Assembly (NCBI GenBank): GCA_009746045.1
Contig: RPFO01000333.1
Coordinates: 112,501 to 176,500 of the forward strand
Reading direction: 5' to 3'
Origin: Mesostigma viride
Lineage: Eukaryota > Streptophyta > Mesostigmatophyceae > Mesostigmatales > Mesostigmataceae
DNA length: 64,000 bases
Positions 47,601-61,300 of this stretch are shown piece after piece. The position numbers and the translations under genes were made by a program. The notes under the pieces were generated by a model. It saw only the letters and a program-made list of their open reading frames with translations. It was not told where the DNA came from and ran no database searches. The first letter of the stretch is position 1. Every line of letters begins with the position of its first letter.

Positions 47601-50600
47601 CCGCTTGCCGCATAGCCGGGAGGATGTACGTGAGCAGATTGGTGTAGTGGCCATCCGCAATATAGTGGCCCTTCCCACGCGTGACTTTGCCGTATAGATA
47701 TAGCTTGTTGTAGTTCCACACGTCAAGCAACGCCTGGCCCAGCGTACGATCCGCCACGGCTAAGTCCTCCGAATTCGCCCCCTTGGCGATGTCGAACAGC
47801 TTCTCCAGCTTGCCGGTCAGCACCGCCTGCGACATCAATTAACATCGAGCGAGCAACGACAAAACTCAGTCATAAAAGGCGAGGGGTATAGCTGCGGATA
47901 GACCCTAACAAAATTCGAAAAAGAAACGGCCGACAATACGCAACGAAAATTCCAACAAAAAAAAGGAGAGGGTCTAGCTGCAGCGAGACCCTCGCAAAAA
48001 ACTTGAAGCGCACACAAAAAACAACCACGAAAATTCCGAGGGTCTACCCGCAGCTAGACCCTGCCAAAATAGATAGCTTACATCTTCTTTTGCCTTAGGT
48101 AGATTTCGCAGCTCACTCCACGACGGGAGCAGGTCGCCACCCTTGAGAAGAATGACGTTCGTACCCATGTAACCACCACGGAATTTCCGCAACAGGTCCT
48201 GGAAGGCGTGCTCCGCCTCCTTAGGAGTATTTGCGAAATTGGACTCCGCCCCACCCTCGCACATCATTGCCCGAACCTCTCCCCACCCGCCATCCGGCCC
48301 CCTGAGAAACGACTTTAACCCCTTAAAGTAGTGGTTCCCATCCACCACCGCGTACCGGAGAACCAGATACGGTACCGGTACCCGTTCCTCAAAAAATTTC
48401 GGATCGTAGGACTTCATCGCAGTATTGCACAGCAGGTTGAAAACTTGCCGACTGCCCTCGATCTCCTGAGGCAAAACTGCTTCCACCTCGTCCACCCTGG
48501 CGTAGGTACGCCACTCAAGTCCTCTCGCGAGGAAAGAGGTGGTGGACTCCGTGTTAAGCCACACGTCGACTTCAGTATCCGAAAGGGGCCGGAAGTACCT
48601 GGACCCCACATCCTCCGCGTCAATCTTGGCGCCGTGGTGAATGCTTCAGCCACTTGACGAAATCCGGCATGCACAAGATTTGCTTGTCGAACAGGTCAGG
48701 TTGAGATTCGGCAAGCGCCTGGAAAGGGAACTGCCAGACCGGGACAACAACCTTGAAGTGCAAGGCGTTGTCCCGCGCATTGAGGAGAATGCGGCCGTTC
48801 TCCTTAATGGTTTCAAGGTTTAAACGCCGCTGCCTCAAAGCCTCTGGCAAAATAAGCGCGTTGACCGTCTGGATCCGCATACTGAAACATCCGGTCTGCT
48901 TAAAATCGGCCGGCCGAATCCAACGCGTTTCCCTGAGAGTATTGGCCTTCCGGATGTTCTGGTCCCTGACCTCCTTGTTCGAGTCGACCTTTTTCGAAGG
49001 CTTCCAGCTTTCAATGATAGGGTCGGTGTCCGGGTTCCCACTGCTCGTGAGCACCCCCTCCTTAAAAAGCTTGTTGAGTGACCGGAGCAGCTCAAGAAAG
49101 GGGGAGAACTCGGGCCAGTTTGGCAGGTCATCGACGTCCGCCATCCGCCTACTCGAGCAGTACTTGAGCATATCCTTCACCAGCGCGAACACGGCGTCAT
49201 GACCAGGTAACTTCTTCTCCACCGTGGCGTCTTCGTCCCCCCCGTCATCCTGAAGTAAAAAATCGAAAAGGACCGCAGGATTTGCTCAAGTCAGTAATCT
49301 TTAGGCCGACCACGACATCCTGTTCAGGGACGAACAAAGTTCTGTTGGAATAGTACCTTACTGACACTAAACACCAAGTCCCGCAGCCGGTCAGCGTCTA
49401 CCCGCAGCGAGAGGTCTAAATTTTCACAACAATCGTACCTGTCCAGTTTTCTGCTGCTTCTTGGCCTCCTTAGCCTTCTCCTTCTCCGCCTTCTTCGCCT
49501 CCTTCTCCGCCGCCTTCGCCTCCGCGTTCTTCTTACTGTTGGCCTTTGCCACCGCATTCAGCGCCCTTTTTCCCTCAGCGGCCCGACGACGAAAATCAGC
49601 CTTCATGAATTTCTCGATCTTGTCAACCTTTGCCTCTGAGTACTCCTTAGGCTGCCACTTGAAATTCTTGGTGGCTTTCGACTTCACCAGATTTGCGAAT
49701 TCATATGCCAATTCACTCTTAAAGGTAGCGTCACCCAACACCTCCGTATCGAAATCGGCATCGACTTCCGCCTCAAGTCGTGTCAGGTACTTGCGAAACT
49801 CGGACCCCGCAGGTCCCTCCGAATCGACGCCATCGGGCGGAGACTTAAGCATGATCAGGCCAACAGCAATAATATGATCCTTCGCAACCTTCTTGCGGGA
49901 ATCCAGCTTTTCCCTTTCATGCTCAGTCAATGGAGGCTTCGCCGCCTTCCCCCCCGCAGTACCCCCAGCGACAGCCCCCGCCTGCATGACAAAAAAAAAC
50001 GAACAAGAAGGGACTTGACCTCAGTTCGATTGTTGCACCATCGTCTCTCTGCGGAGATACCCCTCAGCACGAAAAAAATCACACGAACTCGCGGCGGATG
50101 AACGTACCTGCACAGCCACTTCTCCCTCAGCGTCTCCCCCATCCTCATCTCCTCCAGCGTTTTCATCCCCCCCATCCTCATCTCCTCCAGCGTTTTCTTC
50201 CTCTCCGGCAGCGCCTGCTGAGGCCAAACCCCCCGCCTGTCAACACCGAATACGACAGCTCATTGGAAATCAAAATTAGTCGATATTTGTATATTTCGCA
50301 TAATGCGCTCACTAAAACTTCAGGCGAAATGCAGACATCCGGATATCGTTTAATGCTTACCATTTCCATCTCGAGTCCAGACCAAATACCAGCACTGTCA
50401 ACAGCCATCGCCGCAGCCGCCCCCTGAAAAAAGACAACAGATTGGTTGGGGGCACCGTTGAAATTAGCCGAACATGTCAGTCTCAATAAAAGGGTGAGGG
50501 TCTACCTGCAGCTAGACCCCATGTAAGATGCTCGTGGAAACTCGACGGACAAGCACCCACCTTATCAACCAAGTCTGACAAATTAGGTAAATCCTCCGAT

Positions 50601-53160
50601 ACGTCCCCTGGCATGGAGCCCCCCTGCATGATATGACAGGACAAACCATGAAGGTTGGTCAGCATATAGAGCCCTATTCAGGGAATGGAAACAACCCAAA
50701 TCGATAAACGATATCGGCAAGTTAACGTACCGAAACGTAGAACTTCCACCTCCTCAAAATCTTCCCCAAAGGCCATATCGGCACTTGATGGGCTCTCTCC
50801 TTTTCCAGTTGCCGCCTCAATTCCGCCTCGAAGAACAACTCGAGGGACTGCCAATGGCCTCCCGCCTCTAAATCAGACCACTCCGTGTCTGTCTTGGTTC
50901 GGATACTCTGGAGACAATCAACCAACGAGATTTGATCCAACCATTCCTGGACGACTTCCCGGTATGGCTTATATGTCTGAATAACATGGAAGTCCTCCCG
51001 GTGCCGGAAACTTTGGATCACCTGTCCAGCCCAATCCAAAAAGAAAGCGACCGCTTCCCGCGAAAGGCTGGCGTCCGGGCTGACAAGAAAGTCAGTCCGC
51101 CACTTAACAAAAGATTGCAGTAAGTGGTCTCTTGCCATGTCCAAATGCGCGATCACTTCATGTGCGCGCTCCTCCAATCCTCCTACGTCATTCATTCTTC
51201 CCGGCACAATTACGATATAGTCACTGTTGGACGTGTCAACAAATCCTTGCCTGACAATATCAAACACTTCATCTTCCGACAGTGAAGCCCTCGAATCCGC
51301 TCTCATATCTCCAGTCATGAGTTTAAAGAGCTGATGCAACGCAGTGGTTTTCAAGGTTTCCATATAGGAAGCCTCGATGCATGTGAAGCCAATGTGGACC
51401 TCGAACTTTTCAACCTCATCAAAGAGCGTCGACCATATTAAAGCACGACGGGGAAAGTAACGTCCGACATCCTCCTTCAGATTAAGGATGCACGACTGCG
51501 CGATCTTCAAAACCTCATACATGTCGTCACCAACGACCCTCTTCCCATGAATGGCTCGCTGTGTGGCTTCGAACAATGCAAGACGGCCCAGGCGGTCGTT
51601 CTTCCAAATTATGTCTGCCGACTCCGGACGGTCCACGACGACACCGGACTTCTCTGCAAACGCTATCTCGGCCGAAAGAAAGCGGATCAAGCCTCTCAAG
51701 CCCTTTTCGGCTTTACGACTCACCCCAGACTCAGACTCAGCCTGAGCCAGGTACTGTTTCAGAATGGCCAGCGTGTCGGGCTGCAGACAACAAGAGTAAA
51801 AAAAAGGCCACACATCGTCGTCGTCAACAACCTTAACTCCTAGGTCAACGTCTCTCCGCAGCTAGACCCTTACGATCAATGTATGACATAAAATCCCACC
51901 CTTTCTACGATACACACACGCCGTTCAAGCCATCTGAAAAATGTACGTCTCACATTAATAAACATACCTGATAATCGACTGAAAATCCTTCGTGAAGAAG
52001 GGGTGGGCTCCCGTTCTCGTCCTTCTCCCCCTCAACTGCCTTCGCAGCCTCCTCCTCCTTCCTCGCAGCCTCCTCCTCCATCTTCCTCGCGGCCTCTTCC
52101 GCCTTCATCCTCTCCTGTCGCATCTGCAAAAAAAGAGCGGCCTCCTCCGCAAGAATTCCCTTCGCTGCCGCCTCCGTCTTCTTCTTCGCCTCCTCCTTCT
52201 GCTTCGCCACCAGGATCCTGTGCTCCTTCTCCTGGGCAGCCTTTTTCTCCTTGTACTCCCTCTCCTCCTCCTCCCTCTCCGCCTTCTCCAGCCTCTCCTT
52301 CTCCTCCCTCTCCACCCTCTCCCTCTCCGCCTTCTCGATGGCCTCCCTCTCCGCCTTCTCCTTCTCCTTGTCCTTCTTGTCGAGAGCCGCGTATTCGTCA
52401 GCAAAGCTTGCGGCCATTGCTAACAAATCGGACAACCGCTTCTGACGCGACTCCCGAACCGGCGATTCCGGGTCTTCAGGCCTCCCGTTAGTCTGATCGC
52501 GCTCGTCCTCCTCAACAAGCTCACTGATAGACTTCCTCAGCTTCCTGAGCTCTTTGGTGCGGTCGTCTTCCTCTACCCACTCGGCCGCAGGCTTACGCTT
52601 AGAACTGGAATGCTTGGGGGACGGCGAGCGGGACGCAGCAGCGGGGGACTTGGGTGGCGGCGAGCGGGACTTGGGGGAAGCAGAGCGGGACGGCGAGCGG
52701 GTCGCAGTTGCGGGGTTCTTGGTTGACGGCGAGGGGGACTTGCGAGAAGGAGAGCGGGACGCGGTAGCGGGGGGAACTTTGGGCGGAGAGGGGGACTTGC
52801 GGTTCGGCGAACGGGTCGCAGTTGCGGGGGACTTGGGGGACTTGCGGGGCGGCGAGCGGGACGCAGTAGCTCCGGCCGACTTGGGGGGCGGCGATGGAGA
52901 CTTACGGGGCGGAGAGCGGGACGGAGCGCGAGACGCAGCAGCGAGAGAGGTGGGGGGTATAATTCTGTCCAACTCGCTGGGGGGCAAGTTGGACTTGGAG
53001 GGCGAGGGGGACTCGGTGGGGGGGACCTCGCAAGATCTTTTACGGGACCGAACTGCAACGAAGGAAACTCCTCCGTTGCCGTTCGGTCCGGCGAGGTGTT
53101 CGCCGTCATCTTGGGTGAAACGGGAGTGGCCTTGACAGAATCGGAATAGGAGGACGACAT
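44645..53160 (-). CDS. Large multi-exon coding region of unknown function (element cargo)
   Basis: No family recognised. Exons read on the minus strand: 53160-51968, 51780-50731, 50623-50561, 50423-50361, 50236-50108, 49981-49439, 49249-48082, 47826 to about 46690, about 46690-45300, and about 45230-44645. GT-AG sites are good and phases are mostly 0. The N-terminus has SR-type repeats (SRSPPRKSPSPP) and a long charged helix (AEREEEEREYKEKKAAQEKE). Exon 2 is a 350-aa mainly helical domain. Short acidic exons and a Lys/Ala-rich helix follow. The last parts hold SQVPKKQLRVPP repeats and acidic runs, then KKSAKGGK-like basic patches (nuclear signals likely). Frames break near 53040, 48650, 47410, 46826 (a G6 run) and 46690. 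It could be one gene or two to three consecutive genes. Confidence 0.55.
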
Positions 53161-53296
53161 CTGCAGAACAATATCAAAAAAGCAAGTTTCACAAATGTCA
53201 TTCAGAATCTGAATCGCCGGCAGAAAAACGATGGGGAGGGTCTCGCTGCAGCTAGACCCTTTCGTGGATTCTAAAAGGGACATTTAGTTTAATGCA

Positions 53297-53702
53297 AAAC
53301 TTTGGCGTCTCGCTGCAGCGAGACCCTCACTTCAAGCAAAAACAAATCATTTTTAGGGTGAGCGTAAACAAGCAACCTCCCATCATGCAAACATAAAAAA
53401 GTATACATTCCTTGGGGTCTCGCTGCAGCGAGACCCTAACGTCAAACAAAAACAAATAATTTTTAGGGTGAGCGAAGAAAGCCCCCTCCCATCTTGCAAA
53501 CATTAAAAGTCGACATTCGTAGGGGTCTCGCTGCAGCGAGACCCTAACACCGATACAAAAACAAATCATTTTAAGGGTGAGAAAAGAAAGACCCCCCATC
53601 ATGAAAACATGAAAAATTGACATTCCTTGGGGTCTCGCTGCAGCGAGACCCTAACGTCAATACAAAAACAAAATTCCGAGGGTCTACCCGCAGCGAGACC
53701 CT
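53297..53702. repeat. 108-bp tandem repeat carrying the CTGCAG palindrome
   Basis: Three to four tandem units of about 108 bases, each starting with the palindrome and continuing with AAACAAATCATTTTTAGGG and a TCCCATCATGCAAACAT block. Lies upstream of the minus-strand gene start, where its promoter should be. Confidence 0.88.
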
Positions 53703-54383
53703 TACGACCACGTATAAATACATGTGGGGGGGGAAGCTACGTATAAATACATGTGGGGGGGGATGCTATGTATAAATGCATGTGGGGGGGTGCTGGCATT
53801 AATAATTAAATGTGGGGGGTGATGGCATGAATAAATAAATGTGGGGGGGTGCTGCCATGAATAAAAGAATGTGGGGGTGTGATGGCATGAATAAATGAAT
53901 GTTGGGGGGTGCTGGCATTAATAATTAAATGTGGGGGGGTGATGGCATGAATAAATAAATGTGGGGGGGTGCTGCCATGAATAAAAGAATGTGGGGGTGT
54001 GATGGCATGAATAAATAAATGTGGGGGGTGCTGCCATGAATAAAAGAATGTGGGGGGGTGCTGCCATGAATAAAAGAATGTGGGGGTGTGATGGCATGAA
54101 TAAATGAATGTTGGGGGGTGCTGGCATTAATAATTAAATGTGGGGGGGTGATGGCATGAATAAATAAATGTGGGGGGGTGCTGCCATGAATAAAAGAATG
54201 TGGGGGTGTGATGGCATGAATAAATGAATGTTGGGGGGTGCTGGCATTAATAATTAAATGTGGGGGGGTGATGGCATGAATAAATAAATGTGGGGGTGTG
54301 CTGCCATGAATAAAAGAATGTGGGGGGGTGATGGCATTAATAATTAAATGTGGGGGGATGATGGCATGAATAAATAAATGATA
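53703..54383. repeat. Minisatellite array I (G-rich on plus strand)
   Basis: About 22 units of 29-31 bases, mixing GTGATGGCATGAATAAATAA, GTGCTGCCATGAATAAAAGA and GTGCTGGCATTAATAATTAA, each followed by ATGTGGGGGG. Higher-order repetition of three to four unit types is visible. Confidence 0.95.
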
Positions 54384-56526
54384 CGTAGCATCACCCCCCA
54401 CATGTATTGATACGTAGCATCACCCCCCCACGTGTATTAATACGTAGCATCCCCCCCCACATGTATTGATACGTAGCAGCACCCCCCCACATGTATTGAT
54501 ACGTAGCAGCACCCCCCCACATGTATTGATACGTAGCAGCACCCCCCCACATGTATTGATACGTAGCATCCCCCCACACATGTATTGATACGTAGCAGCA
54601 CCCCCCCACATGTATTGATACGTAGCAGCACCCCCCACATGTATTGATACGTAGCAGCACCCCCCCACATGTATTGATACGTAGCAGCACCCCCCCACAT
54701 GTATTGATACGTAGCAGCACCCCCCCACGTGTATTGATACGTAGCATCCCCCCCCACATGTATTGATACGTAGCAGCACCCCCCACATGTATTGATACGT
54801 AGCAGCACCCCCCACATGTATTGATACGTAGCAGCACCCCCCACATGTATTGATACGTAGCAGCACCCCCCACATGTATTGATACGTAGCAGCACCCCCC
54901 ACGTGTATTGATACGTAGCAGCACCCCCCACGTGTATTGATACGTAGCAGCACCCCCCACATGTATTGATACGTAGCAGCACCCCCCCACATGTATTGAT
55001 ACGTAGCAGCACCCCCCCACATGTATTGATACGTAGCATCCCCCCCCACATGTATTGATACGTAGCAGCACCCCCCCACATGTATTGATACGTAGCAGCA
55101 CCCCCCACATGTATTGATACGTAGCAGCACCCCCCCACGTGTATTGATACGTAGCAGCACCCCCCCACATGTATTGATACGTAGCATCCCCCCCCACATG
55201 TATTGATACGTAGCAGCACCCCCCCACATGTATTGATACGTAGCAGCACCCCCCCACATGTATTGATACGTAGCAGCACCCCCCACATGTATTGATACGT
55301 AGCAGCACCCCCCCACGTGTATTGATACGTAGCAGCACCCCCCACGTGTATTGATACGTAGCAGCACCCCCCACATGTATTGATACGTAGCAGCACCCCC
55401 CCACATGTATTGATACGTAGCAGCACCCCCCCACATGTATTGATACGTAGCATCCCCCCACACATGTATTGATACGTAGCAGCACCCCCCCACATGTATT
55501 GACACGTAGCAGCACCCCCCCACATGTATTGATACGTAGCAGCACCCCCCACATGTATTGATACGTAGCAGCACCCCCCCACGTGTATTGATACGTAGCA
55601 GCACCCCCCACATGTATTGATACGTAGCATCCCCCCCACACATGTATTGATACGTAGCAGCACCCCCCCACATGTATTGATACGTAGCAGCACCCCCCCA
55701 CATGTATTGATACGTAGCAGCACCCCCCCACATGTATTGATACGTAGCAGCACCCCCCCACGTGTATTGATACGTAGCAGCACCCCCCCACGTGTATTGA
55801 TACGTAGCAGCACCCCCCCACATGTATTGATACGTAGCAGCACCCCCCACATGTATTGATACGTAGCAGCACCCCCCCACATGTATTGATACGTAGCATC
55901 CCCCCCACACATGTATTGATACGTAGCAGCACCCCCCCACATGTATTGATACGTAGCAGCACCCCCCACATGTATTGATACGTAGCAGCACCCCCCCACA
56001 TGTATTGATACGTAGCAGCACCCCCCCACGTGTATTGATACGTAGCAGCACCCCCCCACATGTATTGATACGTAGCAGCACCCCCCCACATGTATTGATA
56101 CGTAGCAGCACCCCCCCACATGTATTGATACGTAGCAGCACCCCCCACGTGTATTGATACGTAGCAGCACCCCCCCACATGTATTGATACGTAGCAGCAC
56201 CCCCCCACATGTATTGATACGTAGCAGCACCCCCCCACATGTATTGATACGTAGCAGCACCCCCCCACATGTATTGATACGTAGCAGCACCCCCCCACGT
56301 GTATTGATACGTAGCAGCACCCCCCACATGTATTGATACGTAGCAGCACCCCCCCACATGTATTGATACGTAGCAGCACCCCCCACATGTATTGATACGT
56401 AGCAGCACCCCCCACGTGTATTGATACGTAGCAGCACCCCCCCACATGTATTGATACGTAGCAGCACCCCCCACATGTATTGATACGTAGCAGCACCCCC
56501 CCACATGTATTGATACGTAGCAGCAC
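54384..56526. repeat. Minisatellite array II (C-rich on plus strand)
   Basis: About 74 units of 28-29 bases: ACATGTATTGATACGTAGCA followed by GCACCCCCC, with ACGTG and GCATC variants. The reverse complement (GGGGGGTGCTGC...ATGT) resembles array I, so the two arrays are related and inverted relative to each other. It opens long false reading frames in all minus-strand frames. Confidence 0.97.
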
Positions 56527-57249
56527 AATTTTAGTCAGCCTACCATCCACGTTGCGGCAAAAGATCACCTTTTTTTGTGTTTCGGCAAAATGAAGATTTC
56601 TTGCAAACTATCGTTATGCAGGCAGGTAGCAACGTCCGATGTTATAATCCGGCAGGTAGCATGCAAACGTCGAAACGATATGAAGGGGAAAAAAAGCATC
56701 AAACAGGAGCACCGATTAGAAACGCAGCAAATGCAGTATGTGCACATCTACACCTATAACCTAACCAGACCAAAGGCATAGCAAACATGGAAAGGGTGAC
56801 CCAAGTGAAAGCCTAGCACCACCATGATCGACATGTGCGAGACCAAGAAACGCTCCATGGCAACTAGACTAAAGGGATGGATGCCAGATGTGGATTAGGA
56901 TCGGCTTAGCTGACTCTACCGAGATGTCTGCAGGGTTTAGCTAGCAACGAAAAGAAGGAAGCCAGACATTTTTATCACTCTTGCTGCAACATAGAGTTTC
57001 TTGCGATGGCAGCAAGGACATGTCTTCGCCCAGCTGGCTAACTGTGTCGTCGGCGTGCATGCGCTGTTTAGTTGCCGTTTTTGATAGAACAATTTTAGTC
57101 AGCCTACCATCCAGGATGCGGCAAAAGCTCACCTTTTTTTCGTTGTGCGGCGAAAGCAGACCGATTTCCTTGTAAACTTCCGGCACCAGGCAGGTATCAA
57201 CGTAGGATTTTATAATCCAGCAGGTAGCATGCAAACGTCGAAACGATAT
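56526..57249. repeat. Direct repeat of about 160 bp
   Basis: 56525-56684 and 57088-57249 are related copies, both running from CAATTTTAGTCAGCCTACCA to GTAGCATGCAAACGTCGAAA. The sequence between has no recognisable gene. Confidence 0.88.
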
Positions 57250-58345
57250 GGCAGCTCGTATCAGCTATGGGGTCTCTCTGCGGCTGCGCTTCTTTTTCGA
57301 TGGGCGATGGGACGGTCGCAATTCGCAAAACGGACGCGGCGTCACAGGGCTGAACGGTATTGAAAAAATTGGAAACGTGGCATCCTCGTTCCTCCCCACG
57401 GAACTGAAAACTGGAAGCGCGGCGCTGGTGCAAAAGCTCGATCCCATCTTTTGGAACCAAGCTAGCGGATTGGACGACATCCAATATGCCGTCACCCGTG
57501 CTTGTGGCCGCAGGTATAAAAAGAGACGACCTCCAGCCCATTTACCTGGGAACATTCGGATGTTTGGCTGACATCGTTACCATGCGTCAATGTACAATGA
57601 GGTTCTGGGTTCGATTCCTGGTGTGGTCATGGAAATAAATTTTTTTCTGCACATCTACTGAAATCAGTCATAGCACCAAACAATCACGCTGCAGCGAGAC
57701 GCTATAGCCCTGGAGCCCGCTGATAAACCTGACATCCGGTACGTCTTACTATCATAGATTGCCGAACTATATAATAATAATAGTCTATACCACTTTTTCT
57801 TGTAAATGATTTACTAAATAATGATTCTATATACTTTAACATACCATATTATTAAAGTATGTGGAATTTAACCATGCTATTCACAATATATTATAAAATC
57901 TTTTGCAAAATATACTGTAATTAGTATATATATTTTCTGATAAACAATTTTATCAATGCTACTGTGTTATTTTTGTTATTCTCGCCATGCAGGTATCTGA
58001 GTGTTCTGGGAGAACTAATAAGAGAATGAGCCGCGAAGGTGAGGAAAACCTGAAATCTTTTCGTCCTTATTGGGGTCTCTCTGCAGCTAGACCATTTATA
58101 ACCACAAGCAATAGCTTAAATTCAAGGGTCTCGCTGCAGCTAGACCCTCTTTATGGTTGCTATAAAATTAATGAATCAGAAGTCTGTGATTTAACAATCG
58201 CACGCCGCAATGAAGGGTCTAGCTGCAGCGAGACCCCAATCTTGGTCGGGGTATGCTAAGTTCACCACATCAGGTAATCTTTTCGTCTAACGGAAAAAGC
58301 CCCTCTAAGGGTCTAGCTGCAGCTAGACCCCAATCGTGGTAAAAA
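57250..58345. other. Upstream region of the plus-strand gene
   Basis: A 107-codon frame at 57248-57571 has no recognisable motif. 57740-57960 is AT-rich. Four CTGCAG palindromes (58072-58331) lead up to the start region of the next gene, the last only 15 bases before its first ATG. Confidence 0.45.
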
Positions 58346-61300
58346 ATGATACACTTTCGAACTTTGTCTGTAATTGTCGCTTTTCCCAACGATACTCGAT
58401 TTGCATGGATTTCGTTGTGCCGGTCGTCATGGCATGCAGCACGCGAACGGGTGGGAGTTTTCGCCCTTGCGTCCGGTCGTCCAGGATTCAGTGCAATTAA
58501 GTTGAACACCGGGACGAAGCAGTCAACTGGCGCAAAAAGGGTTTTCGGAGATGAGAACCAGAATCCAGCGCAGCCTGAAGCCAAGGAAGTCAAGCGGCCG
58601 GGAGAATACTCGAAATCAAAGAGGGTTATTGGGGAATATTTCGCTGACCAGGCGTTTGAAGCGGCTCAGGCGATGACAAAACCCGAGGGGCGGGGGCCGG
58701 CTTTCGACCAGATGATTGCTGGCTTTAACTCTAGGGCCGCTGAACTAGGTCACGGGAAGTATCATGAGGAGGCGAAAAAGCTTTACAATCAGGAGCGGAT
58801 GGCAGAACTGAACAGGTTCTGGGTGGCTCGGATTAACGGCTTTTTTGATGGTCTGACCAAAAGCGACGCAGACAGAGACGTCAGGATGGTGCTGATGTCC
58901 ACGCTTTACTGTGGTGACGACTTGGAGAAGGAGTTTTCGGCCGCGGAGTTGGAGAACCTGACGGGGATGGACGCCAAGAAGATTCGCGGAATTCGCGCGA
59001 TACGAAGGCAGCAGAAGTTGGACTACCTCAGACACGCGCAGGCTCGCAAGGGGCGCCCTTTGCCGCAATTCGTGATTGACGCGATAGTGGACGCGTGGAT
59101 GCACGATGATGAGTCGCGCGCCTCCTCCCAGATGAAGGATGTCAAGCGCACTTACAGCAGGGAGGGTCGTGGCAATCACGGGGTGCTCGTCGCCGTTGAG
59201 GGAGCGCGCTATTACATGACCTCCAAGGAGGACATGTACAATCACTTTCTCGAAAAGCATGCGTACTGGAACAAAAGGAGTAACCAGTATGATAAGGACG
59301 TGGGCATTCACGTGGGCTACACGACCTTCTGCAAATACGCGCCCGATTGCATCAAGGGCAAGTGGAAGGAGAGGAACCTGTGCGCGTGTGAGAAGCACGT
59401 CACCATGCAGTCGGCCATGGGGCGTGGACCAAGCACTCCAATGCGAACCACGGCAAGAACTGCAAGTGTGGCGCGGAGTGTGCGGGATGCTCCAAGTACA
59501 GAGAGCCGGACGGTACTTGCGGAATGTGGAAAGCCATTCACTCGACGGACTGGATCAAGCACTTTCACTGCCCGGTGTCCGCCGAGACTGACGGCAGGGA
59601 TAACGGGCTGCGTGAAGGGGGCGGAATGGGCGGGGGGATGGAAGAGGGGGAGGGGGAAGATGAATGGCGGGGACGGGACCTGGAAGACCTCGACATTTCT
59701 GAGAGGCTGGTGGAGGACGAAGATGGGGTGCCGAGGACGGAGAGGGTTCACCGCATACTGAAGATGGCGTGTGTGGAGGGGTTCTGTCCTGAGGAATCAT
59801 GCGGCATCCATAATAACTGGGTGCAGTGTGATCGGGACAAGAATTCCACGGAGATTCTGAATTGGTTCAAGTTCGAGATGGTGGAGCAGACTGTGACCCG
59901 ACGGGTGAATGTGAGTTGGTTTCGATTTTATTTCTCCGTTAATATGTTGTTGACTTTTTTTTTTGTGACCTATAGCTGCAGCGAGACCCTTTGTGAGTTG
60001 CAGTTATCTTATCGAAATGCGATTTTATTGCAAATCGAAACTGTCTGCGGACCTTTGCGAAACAGGGCGAGACCGATGGCAGGGCGGCGAAGAAGGTGAA
60101 GCGGCCCGAGCAAGTCCAAATGAGGTCCACCCCAGCTGAGCTGCGGGACGAGATTCTTAAGATGTGGGACAAGTTCACCGTGCACTGCTTTACGGCCTGG
60201 TCGCAGGCGGATACAATCAAGGATCGGGAGAAGAATCTGAGAGAGGGGGACGTGCTCGTGCACGGCGACTGGGCCGAGAACTACGAGAACAGCAGCTACG
60301 TCCAACTGCAGTCGCAGTACTTCCACAAGCGCAGCCACATCCTGATGCCCATGATCGTGCGTTATCGGCTCAACGGCGAGCTGGAAAAGCGCGTCTTCTT
60401 TTTCCTGGGGGATTCCAGTATCAAGCGGGGCGAGCGCGCACTCGTATACGCTCTTCGCAAGATTCTGGAAACCCTGCGGGTAGAAGTAGGGGTAGAGGTG
60501 CGAAACCTGTACATGTGCTCGGACAACTGCGCGGTGCAGTTTAAGTCCAGGTACGTGATTAACCAGATTAACGGTCTGCTCATGGGGGATCCCGACCTGC
60601 AGGCCTTTGAGTTCCACTACATGGGGGAGCAGCATGGGAAGGGGGAGGTGGATGGTCAAGGAGCGAAGTGCAAGTGCGTCTTGAGGGAAATGCAGAGGAT
60701 TCCCGAAAACCAGCACATACTTGAGACCCACCAGCTAGTCGCCTACTTGAACCAGAACTGGCAGGGCGGCAAGACATCGAGCAGGGAGTCGGCCCGCGCG
60801 CGGGCCGAGAACGTCACTCGCCACTTCTTCCTTTTACCCCCGGTACGGAATTGTGTGTTATTTCAGGTTTTAAGACGTCAACTGCCGCTGTTCTATAAAA
60901 ATTCAAACCCAATAAAGGTATCTCTGCAGAGAGACCCTATATACTGTCAATGGGTTGCTTTTCTTTTAGGTATGAAATTTCGCTTGTTCTATCGGTATGA
61001 AGGGGTCTCTCTGCAGCTATACCCTGTGTCGAATTTCGATCACTTGATATCTTGTCGTACGTTGTTATTATGATTCGAATGGGGTCTCTCTGCAGCTATA
61101 CCCTGTGTCGAATTTCGATCACTTAATATCTTGTCGTACGTTGTTATTATGATTCGAATGGGGTCTCTCTGCAGCTATACCCTGTGTCGAATTTTGATCA
61201 CTTGATGTCTTGTCGTTATTTTTTTTTTTGTAAGGGGTCTCTCTGCAGCTATACCCTGTTTTATTGATTTTTGGTCAATTTTGCTAACTTGAACGGTATT

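Noticed and set aside
53703-56526. CRISPR array
   Set aside because: Direct tandem minisatellite with no unique spacers, in a eukaryotic genome.
54391-56568. Very long minus-strand open frames (about 700 codons) full of GGAATYQYMWG-like repeats
   Set aside because: They are by-products of the 28-29-bp minisatellite; three overlapping frames are all open and repeat the same units, which no real protein explains.
57570-57630. tRNA gene around GGGTTCGATTCC
   Set aside because: Only about 60 bases fit, there is no D arm and two acceptor pairs mismatch; at most a tRNA-derived scrap.
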